From contig JANYGM010000439.1 in the NCBI GenBank assembly GCA_025362415.1, positions 1-5,818 of the forward strand: a DNA stretch of 5,818 nt. Direction: 5' to 3'. The position numbers and the translations under genes were made by a program. Source of the DNA: a bacterium (GTDB lineage: Bacteria; Bacteroidota; Bacteroidia; Cytophagales; Thermonemataceae). Below, one piece after another: positions 1 through 5,431 of the stretch. The first letter of the stretch is position 1. Every line of letters starts with the position of its first letter. The notes beneath the pieces are model-generated. The model was not told where the DNA came from. It saw only the letters and a program-made list of their open reading frames with translations, and did not search any database.

Positions 1-7
1 AAAATTA

Positions 8-41
8 TGGTCTGTACCGTAATGCAATGAAGGTCTGACCA
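8..41 (+). repeat. Structured intergenic repeat, copy 1
   Basis: A ~34 bp unit that begins TGGTCTGTACCGTA and ends GAAGGTCTGACCA. A second copy lies at 79-112 in the opposite orientation; the two agree at 30 of 34 positions, with all differences in the seven central bases (22-28). The flanks extend the palindrome: 3-12 (AATTATGGTC) is perfectly complementary to 37-46. Inside the loop, CGT at 18-20 can pair with ATG at 27-29 through one G-T wobble. Seen directly: sequence, symmetry and duplication. Inferred: a dispersed intergenic repeat family that folds as single-stranded DNA or RNA. It has no open reading frame of its own and I do not recognise the family. Confidence 0.8.
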
Positions 42-63
42 TAATTCTTTTTAAAACGAACTT

Positions 64-127
64 ACTCTTTTTTATTAGTGGTCAGACCTTCGTTCCTCTA
101 CGGTACAGACCACTAATAAAAAAGAGT
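64..127. repeat. Perfect 20 bp inverted repeat around copy 2
   Basis: Bases 64-83 are perfectly complementary to 108-127, leaving a 24-base loop (84-107) that contains most of repeat copy 2. The outer 15-16 bp of the arms (the ACTCTTTTTTATTAGT side) are not part of the shared repeat core and are absent from copy 1, which has a different and shorter pair of arms. It is a poor candidate for an intrinsic terminator: the T-run lies in the 5' arm on both strands and no T-run follows the stem. A DNA or RNA structural role, or a target for a hairpin-recognising enzyme, is possible (inference). Confidence 0.8.
79..112 (-). repeat. Structured intergenic repeat, copy 2
   Basis: Inverted copy of the unit at 8-41. 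On the minus strand it reads TGGTCTGTACCGTA, a variable centre GAGGAAC, then GAAGGTCTGACCA. Its inner loop can form CGT/ACG with exact pairing, where copy 1 uses a wobble. Because the copies face each other 37 bp apart, they could also pair with one another into one long hairpin. A 7-mer TACGGTA at 129-135, just outside the unit, matches 99-105 and may be the remnant of a third copy (weak). Confidence 0.8.
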
Positions 128-153
128 GTACGGTAACAAAATGAGATTTAACA

Positions 154-204
154 AATAAAGTTTACAAATAATTATATTTTCAATAATTATTTATAAACTT
201 TATT
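154..204. repeat. AT-rich hairpin downstream of the sensor gene
   Basis: Bases 154-175 pair with 183-204 over 22 bp with one mismatch (C165 against A193) around a 7-base loop (176-182). The stem is almost wholly A-T. It lies 27 bp beyond the stop codon of the minus-strand sensor gene, so it may stabilise or end that transcript. On the plus strand a T-rich stretch (205-228) follows, so it could also act on transcription arriving from the left. There is no GC core, so a terminator role is only tentative. With the repeats at 1-127 it accounts for the 230-base gene-free stretch. Confidence 0.6.
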
Positions 205-230
205 ATTTTTATTTATTTGTTTTTTTTACT

Positions 231-2393
231 TTATTGAAACATTGAAAAATCATCTCTTTTTGGTTCACGTTCATTGTTTGTGTCTTCAATATTTTTGTAA
301 GAACTATCTTCATTAAATAAGAATACATAAACAATTCTATCTTCAATTTCTAATTTACCTGACATCATCTGCACAGGACAAATACCACCAACATTATCAA
401 TTACCTTTCCTGTTACGTTTTGAGTGAAAGATTTGTAACTTAGTTTAAAAGTTTTTTCTCTCAAATCAATGATATTAGCATAATCTGTTTCTATCAAAAT
501 ATCAACTGACTGCCCTTCAAGCTCCTGACGTTTATAGCCAAAGCGTTTTAAAACGTGATTATTGACTTTAGTAACAATAAACTTCTCATTTGTAAGGATA
601 ATACCTTCGTAAACCTTATTAATGATAGTTTGGTAAACGTGTGCCTCGTCTGCAACTGCATTAAGTTTAGCCTCAAATTGTTGTACCCAGTTTTCGTAAT
701 TATGAAGTTGTTTTTTGAGTTCTTCTTCTTTGATTTTGAGTTTATCAGCAAAATCTTTAGAAGCTGAAAGTAATTGTGCATTTTTCTCATTTGATTTTAC
801 TGCTGCAATAGTAGTAGCAATACGCCTAGAAAGGCTTTCTATAAAATCAATTTCAAAAGGTTGATACACTTTAAACGACATAAGTTCCAAAACCCCTTCT
901 ACTTTGTTATCATTTTTGATAGGAATAATAAGCAAAGATTTTGGCGTTGCCTGTCCAAGTCCAGAAGTTATGTTAGCATAATTAAGCGGAATATCCGTAA
1001 TAAAACGGGTATCTTGCTCTCTCCATACAGACCCAACAAGTCCCTCGCCATATTCAATAGTTTTATTCAAAAATTTCTGTCTTTCATAAGCATAACTGCC
1101 TTTAAGTTCCAAAAATTTATGATTTTCATCTTCATCATTGACAATAAAAATACCACCTTGATTACTTTCTGTATAGCGTACAAGCGTTGCAATAATCTCA
1201 AATGCTTGTTTTTCAACATTTTCGTGATTATTTCTCAAAATATCCGCAAAGGTAGAAAGCCCAGTAGAAGACCAGCTTCTTTTGGCTTCCTCTCTAGCAA
1301 AATCTTCCAACTGAATATTTTTATTTTCTGCTTCTGCAATACTAGATTTTAGTTTGGAAAGCATTACTTTAAAGTTTTTGGCAAGATTACCTACTTCATC
1401 ATCAGAAGTGATTCTTTCCAAAAATTGCTCTTGATTTCTAAGTCCTTTCACGACAGACTGCGTAATACGGTCTAGAAGTTCTATTGGTTTAGAAACACTA
1501 TTGGCGAAATAAACCGCAAAAACAGATGCTGTTATGAGCATTATAAGTGTTGCAGAAATAATGATAAGCCACGCTTGATTTTTGATTTGGTCAGTATGCA
1601 AAGTCAAAATAACATCAAAAGCCTCAACTTCATCATTGATTTTCTTTACAATATTTGTCAGTTGCCCACGTATGCCCGCTTCCTGCGTAAAACCAATTTC
1701 TTTTTCAATAGCAACCATTTGCTTAAACATCACTCTATAACTCTCTACGGCACTTGCAATTTCTGTTTTTGCACTTTTACTCAAAGAGTCATTTAGATTT
1801 TGTACGATATCCTCACAAGCTTTATCGAGATAATCAATAAACCTAAGTTCCTTTCTGATAATAAAGTTTTTCTCGTGTCTGCGCAAGGTCAAAATATCTA
1901 CTTCCCGTACTTTACCTTTCAGTCCTTCTAGCTCGTGTGCCACATCACGCATTTTGCCTTCAAGTCCAATATCTCTATAACCACGTTGCAAAACCTTATC
2001 TTTCAACACATCAAAAGTGCTATGATACTTTGCAAGTAGTTCTGTACTTCTTTTAGCATTTTCAGAAAGTCCCAATGACGGTGTAATTGGGTCAATTTCA
2101 AGCTCTTTGAGCATTTCATTGATAGCTTTTTTATTGATGTCAAAAGCAGTAATAGTTTTACTTTTTTGGGTGCGCATAAAGTTCTCACTATTTGCATCAA
2201 GACTTAAAAAATCTTTTTGCAAATTTTGCGCATTAGAAGTAAGGTATTTGAGATTATCAACTTCTTTTCTATAAACATAATAGCCTTCAATATAGAAGAA
2301 AAAGTAAAGAAAAATCCCACCCAAAACCACTCCAGCCAGTATTAGGAAGGAGTAAGAAAGGATTAGTTTTGTTTTTATTTTGTGGATACTCAT
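231..2393 (-). CDS. Membrane sensor protein, HBM-like-HAMP-GAF-PAS, no output domain
   Basis: A 720-residue transmembrane signalling protein. A short basic N-terminus leads to membrane helix 1 (about 11-34). A helical extracytoplasmic region of ~240 residues follows (35-273), then membrane helix 2 (about 274-296), a HAMP domain (about 297-350, with the typical SKPIELL and DDEVGNL segments), a GAF domain (about 375-535), a coiled coil (about 540-585) and a PAS domain (about 587-695). The periplasmic part carries LRRHEKNFIIRKE at 170-182, which resembles the signature helix of helical bimodular (HBM) chemoreceptor sensor domains. The GAF domain has no cysteine, so a covalently bound bilin is unlikely. 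No histidine kinase, GGDEF, phosphatase or methyl-accepting module follows the PAS domain; the last 25 residues are polar. It therefore probably signals by contact with a separate partner (inference). The ATG at 2393 is chosen because it gives the usual short basic leader before helix 1. Only a weak -7-like sequence (TAGTTTTA, 2416-2423) lies upstream, so the gene may be read through from the gene at 2542-3090. Confidence 0.88.
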   Translation of the reverse strand: MSIHKIKTKLILSYSFLILAGVVLGGIFLYFFFYIEGYYVYRKEVDNLKYLTSNAQNLQKDFLSLDANSENFMRTQKSKTITAFDINKKAINEMLKELEIDPITPSLGLSENAKRSTELLAKYHSTFDVLKDKVLQRGYRDIGLEGKMRDVAHELEGLKGKVREVDILTLRRHEKNFIIRKELRFIDYLDKACEDIVQNLNDSLSKSAKTEIASAVESYRVMFKQMVAIEKEIGFTQEAGIRGQLTNIVKKINDEVEAFDVILTLHTDQIKNQAWLIIISATLIMLITASVFAVYFANSVSKPIELLDRITQSVVKGLRNQEQFLERITSDDEVGNLAKNFKVMLSKLKSSIAEAENKNIQLEDFAREEAKRSWSSTGLSTFADILRNNHENVEKQAFEIIATLVRYTESNQGGIFIVNDEDENHKFLELKGSYAYERQKFLNKTIEYGEGLVGSVWREQDTRFITDIPLNYANITSGLGQATPKSLLIIPIKNDNKVEGVLELMSFKVYQPFEIDFIESLSRRIATTIAAVKSNEKNAQLLSASKDFADKLKIKEEELKKQLHNYENWVQQFEAKLNAVADEAHVYQTIINKVYEGIILTNEKFIVTKVNNHVLKRFGYKRQELEGQSVDILIETDYANIIDLREKTFKLSYKSFTQNVTGKVIDNVGGICPVQMMSGKLEIEDRIVYVFLFNEDSSYKNIEDTNNEREPKRDDFSMFQ

Positions 2394-2454
2394 AGTTGTA
2401 AAGTATTTTCTAATTTAAAACTATTTATTTTAGTTTTTATTTTAGGTGTTATAA

Positions 2455-2538
2455 ATTGTGAATTTTTAATTGTGATTTATGGATTAAAAACACATAACAA
2501 TGTATTTAATTCATAATTCCTAATTCACAATTCACAAT
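2455..2538. repeat. Inverted heptamer-repeat hairpin between two minus-strand genes
   Basis: Bases 2455-2488 are complementary to 2505-2538 at 28 of 34 positions, around a 16-base loop. Both arms have a 7 bp phase. The left arm reads on the plus strand as TTGTGAA, TTTTTAA, TTGTGAT, TTATGGA, TTAAAAA from 2456. The right arm reads on the minus strand as TTGTGAA, TTGTGAA, TTAGGAA, TTATGAA from 2537. It fills most of the 148 bp gap between the two minus-strand genes. It could be an RNA hairpin that separates their expression, but it has no GC core or trailing U-run, so I do not call it a terminator. Confidence 0.75.
2510..2537 (-). repeat. Heptamer tandem array A (NNNNGAA x4)
   Basis: Four exact 7 bp units on the minus strand: TTGTGAA (2537-2531), TTGTGAA (2530-2524), TTAGGAA (2523-2517) and TTATGAA (2516-2510). 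The array begins four bases after the TAA stop of the acidic-protein gene, on the same strand. The last three bases of every unit are GAA; the first four vary. It is the right arm of the inverted repeat at 2455-2538. Confidence 0.8.
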
Positions 2539-2541
2539 TAT

Positions 2542-3090
2542 TTAGTCTTCATCATCTTCCAAATCAAGGCTGAAAGAATATGCCGTTTCGTCAGTTTTAA
2601 AAGTTTTTTCTACATAATGTTTGACAAAATTGTCAATGGCTTTTGGCGTTACTTCTGGCAAATTTAGACAAACATCAAGCAAAATGTAGGTAGGATTTTC
2701 TACTGTAACTTCCACAAATTCTGTAACTTTTACTTCATCTTCTAGCTCCTCCATTAGTTCTGCACGCTTTTCTTCTATTTCTTCTTCCATTTCTTCTGTC
2801 ATTCCTTCTGGCATATCACCATCTAAACCTTTATATTTAGGATAAAGTTTCAAAAGTTTTTCTTCTGACATATCAAACAAAAGGCTATGAAAATGAAGCT
2901 CCAACGGATACAAAGCCGCATCAAAGATAACTTCTTTGCCTTCGTGTGTGCCTGTAAAATAAAAGTGCGCAAATTCCGTGCTACTTTCGTCTATTTCGTC
3001 AAAAACCCAGCTTTTAGCTTGTTTTGTGAGTACAGTTTTCAGTTGTTCTACTGATTTATACTCAAATTGTTGTTCGTTATTATTTTTCAC
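2542..3090 (-). CDS. Acidic protein of unknown function
   Basis: A 182-residue soluble protein with no signal peptide or membrane segment. I do not recognise its family. Residues 1-90 look like a mixed alpha/beta fold, with strand-like segments around FAHFYFTGT and GKEVIFDAALYPLELHF. Residues 94-119 form a strongly acidic, probably helical stretch (MTEEMEEEIEEKRAELMEE), and the last seven residues are also acidic (LEDDED after a serine-rich strand). A second strand-and-helix region spans about 121-165. The start is GTG at 3088-3090: there is no in-frame ATG or TTG between it and the upstream in-frame stop, and the next internal Met is residue 74, inside the conserved-looking part. A good minus-strand promoter lies ~120 bp upstream (3211-3241), with a dyad at its predicted start site. 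It is divergent from the AsnC/Lrp gene and may be regulated by it (inference). That it is a real gene rests on its length, codon pattern, promoter and the post-stop heptamer array. Confidence 0.85.
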   Translation of the reverse strand: MKNNNEQQFEYKSVEQLKTVLTKQAKSWVFDEIDESSTEFAHFYFTGTHEGKEVIFDAALYPLELHFHSLLFDMSEEKLLKLYPKYKGLDGDMPEGMTEEMEEEIEEKRAELMEELEDEVKVTEFVEVTVENPTYILLDVCLNLPEVTPKAIDNFVKHYVEKTFKTDETAYSFSLDLEDDED

Positions 3091-3180
3091 TTTGCAATAT
3101 ACTAAATTTATTATTAAGAATACAAAATATTTTTTTAAAATCTTGATTTTGAACTTTATCTAAAATTATATTTCAACTAT

Positions 3181-3204
3181 TTTTACCTACAAAAATAGGT
3201 AAAA
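3181..3204. promoter_or_regulatory. Perfect 9 bp dyad, candidate operator or leader hairpin
   Basis: TTTTACCTA (3181-3189) and TAGGTAAAA (3196-3204) are perfectly complementary around the 6-base spacer CAAAAA. The dyad starts where the minus-strand promoter at 3211-3241 should begin transcription, so it would cover about +1 to +24 of the acidic-protein transcript. It sits in the space shared with the divergent AsnC/Lrp gene, a usual place for an operator of that family (known for the family; binding here is inferred). Alternatively it is a leader RNA hairpin. Confidence 0.6.
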
Positions 3205-3210
3205 TAATGG

Positions 3211-3241
3211 CAAAAGTACCAATGTTTCCAAAAGATAACAA
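3211..3241 (-). promoter_or_regulatory. Bacteroidota-type promoter for the acidic-protein gene
   Basis: Read on the minus strand, TTG (3241-3239) is followed by exactly 20 bases and then TACTTTTG (3218-3211). This matches the Bacteroidota pattern of a -33 TTG and -7 TAnnTTTG with about 19-21 bases between them. Transcription would start near 3204 and give a leader of about 115 bases before the GTG start. Confidence 0.65.
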
Positions 3242-3281
3242 ATAAATAGAAATAAAAATTTTAAAATACTTATTAAATGTT

Positions 3282-3289
3282 TACTTTTG
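3282..3289 (+). promoter_or_regulatory. -7 box for the AsnC/Lrp-family gene
   Basis: TACTTTTG matches TAnnTTTG exactly and is followed by CAC, a common continuation at such promoters. No TTG lies at the expected -33 position (3259-3261 is TTT), so activation by a regulator is possible. The predicted start near 3296 gives an ~80-base leader. It is divergent from the minus-strand promoter, with 63 bp between the two -7 boxes. Confidence 0.55.
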
Positions 3290-3329
3290 CACAATAATTA
3301 TATGATAAAACCGTTATAATATACTACAA

Positions 3330-3357
3330 ACCTAAAATATAACCCTATACCTAAAAA
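3330..3357 (+). promoter_or_regulatory. Direct repeat ACCTAAAA in the regulator leader
   Basis: ACCTAAAA occurs at 3330-3337 and again at 3349-3356, 19 bp apart, just before the AsnC/Lrp-family start codon. The motif resembles one half (ACCTA with neighbouring A bases) of the dyad at 3181-3204. It could be an extra protein-binding site for autoregulation. The motif is short and A-rich, so chance is a serious alternative. Confidence 0.3.
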
Positions 3358-3376
3358 TCATCAAAATAATACCAAA

Positions 3377-3880
3377 ATGTCAGACAAAAAAATTTGGAAA
3401 TTAGACCCCACAGATTATAAAATATTACGTTTCTTGCAACTAGATGCGAAAATAACCAACACCCAACTAGCCAAAGAGATAGACCTATCCCCTGCGCCTA
3501 CGTTGGAGCGAGTGAGAAGACTAGAACAAAATGGCTTTATAGAAAGCTATCACGCTATTTTGAACGCTGAAAAAATTGGTCTTGGAGTAACCACTTTCGT
3601 ACAAGTGAGCCTACAAAGCCACAAAAAAGCTATTATTGACTCTTTTGTAAGTCAGATTATGGAAATAGAAAACATTGTGGAATGTTATCACATGACGGGA
3701 CAGTCAGATTTCTTACTTAAAATACTTGCCAAAGATATTGTATCTTATCAAGCTTTAATGCTGAATGTGAGTGAGATAGACGAAATAAATAGTATGCAAT
3801 CAATGGTGGTGCTTGCCACTTTCAAAAATAGTATGCTACTTCCTATGCCAGAAGTTATCAACGTGGAAGAAACTGCTTAG
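3377..3880 (+). CDS. AsnC/Lrp-family transcriptional regulator
   Basis: A 167-residue DNA-binding regulator, close to the usual 150-165 residues for the family. An N-terminal winged helix-turn-helix (about 9-60) opens with LDPTDYKILRFLQLDAKITN, and the recognition helix lies around SPAPTLERVRRLEQNG (38-53). After a linker strand, the ligand-sensing RAM (AsnC_trans_reg) domain spans about 70-150. It has the typical strand VECYHMTGQSDFLLKI, with G108 and D111 in the positions that usually shape the effector pocket. Family members form dimers and higher oligomers and commonly sense amino acids; the effector here cannot be told from sequence. The gene is divergent from the acidic-protein gene, with its own -7 box at 3282, and is followed by a heptamer array and an intrinsic terminator, so it is probably monocistronic. 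The ATG at 3377 fits the family N-terminus. Confidence 0.95.
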   Translation: MSDKKIWKLDPTDYKILRFLQLDAKITNTQLAKEIDLSPAPTLERVRRLEQNGFIESYHAILNAEKIGLGVTTFVQVSLQSHKKAIIDSFVSQIMEIENIVECYHMTGQSDFLLKILAKDIVSYQALMLNVSEIDEINSMQSMVVLATFKNSMLLPMPEVINVEETA

Positions 3881-3881
3881 G

Positions 3882-3964
3882 TACGAAATACGAAGTACGA
3901 AATACTAGGACGAGGTACGAAGTATGAAATACGAGGTACGAAATACGAGATTTGAACTACCAAA
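3882..3964 (+). repeat. Heptamer tandem array B (TACGARR type)
   Basis: About twelve 7 bp units start one base after the regulator's TAG stop: TACGAAA, TACGAAG, TACGAAA, TACTAGG, a 6 bp unit ACGAGG (one base lost), TACGAAG, TATGAAA, TACGAGG, TACGAAA, TACGAGA, TTTGAAC, TACCAAA. Most fit NNNNGAR on the coding strand, with TACG as the local prefix. The units decay toward the 3' end, where the intrinsic terminator begins at 3969. A period of 7 with a frame-breaking 6-mer argues against coding. Confidence 0.85.
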
Positions 3965-3968
3965 CACT

Positions 3969-3999
3969 AAAAAACCGCCTAATTTATGGCGGTTTTTTT
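3969..3999 (+). terminator. Intrinsic terminator after the AsnC/Lrp-family gene
   Basis: CCGCC (3975-3979) pairs with GGCGG (3988-3992) around an 8-base AT loop. The stem is extended by A-T pairs (AAAAAA at 3969-3974 with the T-run) and followed by seven T (3993-3999). This is the only GC-cored hairpin with a T-run in the window. The A-tract on the other side makes it potentially bidirectional. Confidence 0.88.
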
Positions 4000-4067
4000 A
4001 CGTTCAAATACCAACAAAATCAATAATAGGATAAAAAAAATAATTATAAAAATATCCAAATTTTACT

Positions 4068-4086
4068 CATAAAAGTACGTTTTATG
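4068..4086. promoter_or_regulatory. 7 bp dyad upstream of the DUF4350-type gene
   Basis: CATAAAA (4068-4074) and TTTTATG (4080-4086) are perfectly complementary around GTACG. The dyad lies 12 bp upstream of the -7 box at 4098 and covers the place where a -33 element would sit, so it is a candidate operator (inference). The surrounding 4001-4136 stretch is otherwise AT-rich with no gene. Confidence 0.4.
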
Positions 4087-4097
4087 TTATTTTTATT

Positions 4098-4105
4098 TAT
4101 ATTTG
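4098..4105 (+). promoter_or_regulatory. -7 box for the DUF4350-type gene
   Basis: TATATTTG matches TAnnTTTG exactly and lies 31 bp before the ATG at 4137, giving a short leader of about 25 bases. No TTG is visible at the -33 spacing. Because the terminator at 3969-3999 isolates the gene from upstream transcription, it needs a promoter in this gap, which supports the call. Confidence 0.45.
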
Positions 4106-4136
4106 AGAAAGTTTTAATAAAATATGATATTTTGAG

Positions 4137-5327
4137 ATGAGAAAAAATTTTCTTTATATTTTTATGATTTTTCTGCTCGTTGGCGTGCTTATATACGTAG
4201 AAAACAGCAAAAAAAAACCTATTGATTGGCGTATTTCGTTCTCTAATAGGGATAAAATTCCGTATGGTAGTTTTTTACTTTATGAGCTTTTGGGTGATGT
4301 TTTTGTAGGACAAAAAGTAGAAAAAACTTCTCAAACAGTTTATCAACAAGCTATTGCAACCCCTTTGGTAGGAGAAAATATCAATTATCTGTTTGTTTCT
4401 GAGCTTTTTAACCCTACCAGAGAAGATACTCGTATGCTTTTTGATTTTGTTGAAAACGGCGGGAATGTTTTTATTGCAGCAGAGATGTTTGAGGGAGATT
4501 TTGGTACAAAACTCGCTCTACGCACTGCCTCGCATATTTCCTTTAATGGTAGGGATTCTATTCAGCTTAATTTTACGTCTAAAAGCCTAAAAGCACAGAA
4601 AAATTATCTCTACAAAAATAATTCTGTTAATCATTATTTTGTAGATTTTGACAGAACTAAAACGGCTATACTTGCCACTAATCAGCATAATGAGCCTGTC
4701 TATATGTCTATAAAGTTTGGGAAAGGGCATTTTTGGGTAAGTAGTTCTCCTATTGCTTTCACCAATTACAACATTGTGAGTAGAAATAATGCAGAATTTG
4801 TGGCAAAATCTTGGTCTTTTTTACCCAATCAGCACACACTTTGGGACGAATATTACAAATATAGTAAATATGACCCTGTAGCACAAAAAGAATCTTCTCT
4901 TTTGCGTGTCATTAAGTCAAAAGAAGCCATTGATTGGGCTTTTAATGTGCTTGTGATAACTATATTGCTTCTTATTTTCTTTATGGCAAAACGCAAACAA
5001 CGCCCAATTCCTATTATCAATGCACCCAAAAATACTACTTTGGAGTTTGCAGATACTATTGGCGTGCTTTATTTTCAGAATAAAGACCATAAAAACCTCG
5101 CCTTAAAAAAGATAAATTTTCTTTTTACATACATTCGTACCAAATTATCTATTAACATCAATGAACCAAATCTTGATTATGTAGAGAAAGTAGCCCAAAA
5201 AGCAGCTAAAACGCAAGAAGAAGTTAAAAAATTATTTCTTTTGATACAACAAATTCAACAATATGCCCAAATTTCTGACAACCAACTTATTAGCCTAAAT
5301 GCACAAATAAAAGCATTTAAGAAGTAA
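4137..5327 (+). CDS. DUF4350-type membrane protein
   Basis: A 396-residue membrane protein. Helix 1 (about 5-20) acts as signal anchor. An extracytoplasmic region (21-267) follows, then helix 2 (about 268-283) and a cytoplasmic tail (284-396) that starts with the basic KRKQRP segment. The early DWRISFSNRDKIPYGSFLLY stretch (30-49), the LFDFVENGGNVFIAAE segment (101-116) and GKGHFWVSSSPIAFTNYN (205-222 region) are the pattern I associate with DUF4350 proteins. Their extracytoplasmic part resembles a glutamine-amidotransferase-like Rossmann fold without its catalytic residues. In Bacteroidota, relatives usually sit beside MoxR ATPase, DUF58 and DUF4129 genes (established association); none is visible here. 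The molecular role is unknown. The ATG at 4137 places helix 1 right at the N-terminus. The gene has its own -7 box at 4098 and is followed at once by heptamer array C. Confidence 0.85.
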   Translation: MRKNFLYIFMIFLLVGVLIYVENSKKKPIDWRISFSNRDKIPYGSFLLYELLGDVFVGQKVEKTSQTVYQQAIATPLVGENINYLFVSELFNPTREDTRMLFDFVENGGNVFIAAEMFEGDFGTKLALRTASHISFNGRDSIQLNFTSKSLKAQKNYLYKNNSVNHYFVDFDRTKTAILATNQHNEPVYMSIKFGKGHFWVSSSPIAFTNYNIVSRNNAEFVAKSWSFLPNQHTLWDEYYKYSKYDPVAQKESSLLRVIKSKEAIDWAFNVLVITILLLIFFMAKRKQRPIPIINAPKNTTLEFADTIGVLYFQNKDHKNLALKKINFLFTYIRTKLSININEPNLDYVEKVAQKAAKTQEEVKKLFLLIQQIQQYAQISDNQLISLNAQIKAFKK

Positions 5328-5362
5328 TTTTGAAGTGTGAGGTTTGAGGTGTGAAGTGTGAG
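5328..5362 (+). repeat. Heptamer tandem array C (GTGTGAR type)
   Basis: Five exact 7 bp units begin at the base after the TAA stop of the DUF4350-type gene: TTTTGAA, GTGTGAG, GTTTGAG, GTGTGAA, GTGTGAG, then a decayed GTGTTTT. Every unit fits NNNNGAR on the coding strand. The prefix differs from arrays A and B. Confidence 0.85.
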
Positions 5363-5398
5363 GTGTTTTTAGTACTACTTTTTATGTATTTTTTGTAA

Positions 5399-5426
5399 TT
5401 CACAATTCCTAATTCCTAATTCCTAA
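5399..5426 (-). repeat. Heptamer tandem array D (TTAGGAA x3, TTGTGAA x1)
   Basis: On the plus strand the units are TTCACAA then TTCCTAA three times; on the minus strand these are TTAGGAA x3 and TTGTGAA, again NNNNGAA. The array faces array C across 36 bp and ends five bases before the ATG of the lipoprotein gene, so it lies in that gene's leader, where a ribosome-binding site would normally be. It uses the same unit types as array A, about 2.9 kb away. Confidence 0.82.
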
Positions 5427-5431
5427 TTTAT

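Noticed and set aside
8..112. Repeat units considered as integron attC sites
   Set aside because: The inverted units lack recognisable RYYYAAC and GTTRRRY core sites, and no integrase or cassette-like gene array is visible.
64..127. Long hairpin considered as an intrinsic terminator of the sensor gene
   Set aside because: No T-run follows the stem in either direction and the T-run sits in the 5' arm.
555..2200. Several short open frames on both strands within the sensor gene
   Set aside because: They overlap a 720-codon gene with clear domains, have low-complexity Phe/Ile/Lys-rich translations and no start signals of their own.
2978..3163. 61-codon plus-strand open frame over the start of the acidic-protein gene
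   Set aside because: It is antisense to a better-supported gene, Phe/Leu/Ser-rich and has no recognisable promoter or domain.
3882..3964. Tandem repeat considered as a CRISPR array
   Set aside because: The period is 7 bp with no spacers and no cas genes nearby.
4393..4590. 65-codon open frame inside the DUF4350-type gene
   Set aside because: It is an alternative-frame shadow of a longer gene with membrane and domain structure.
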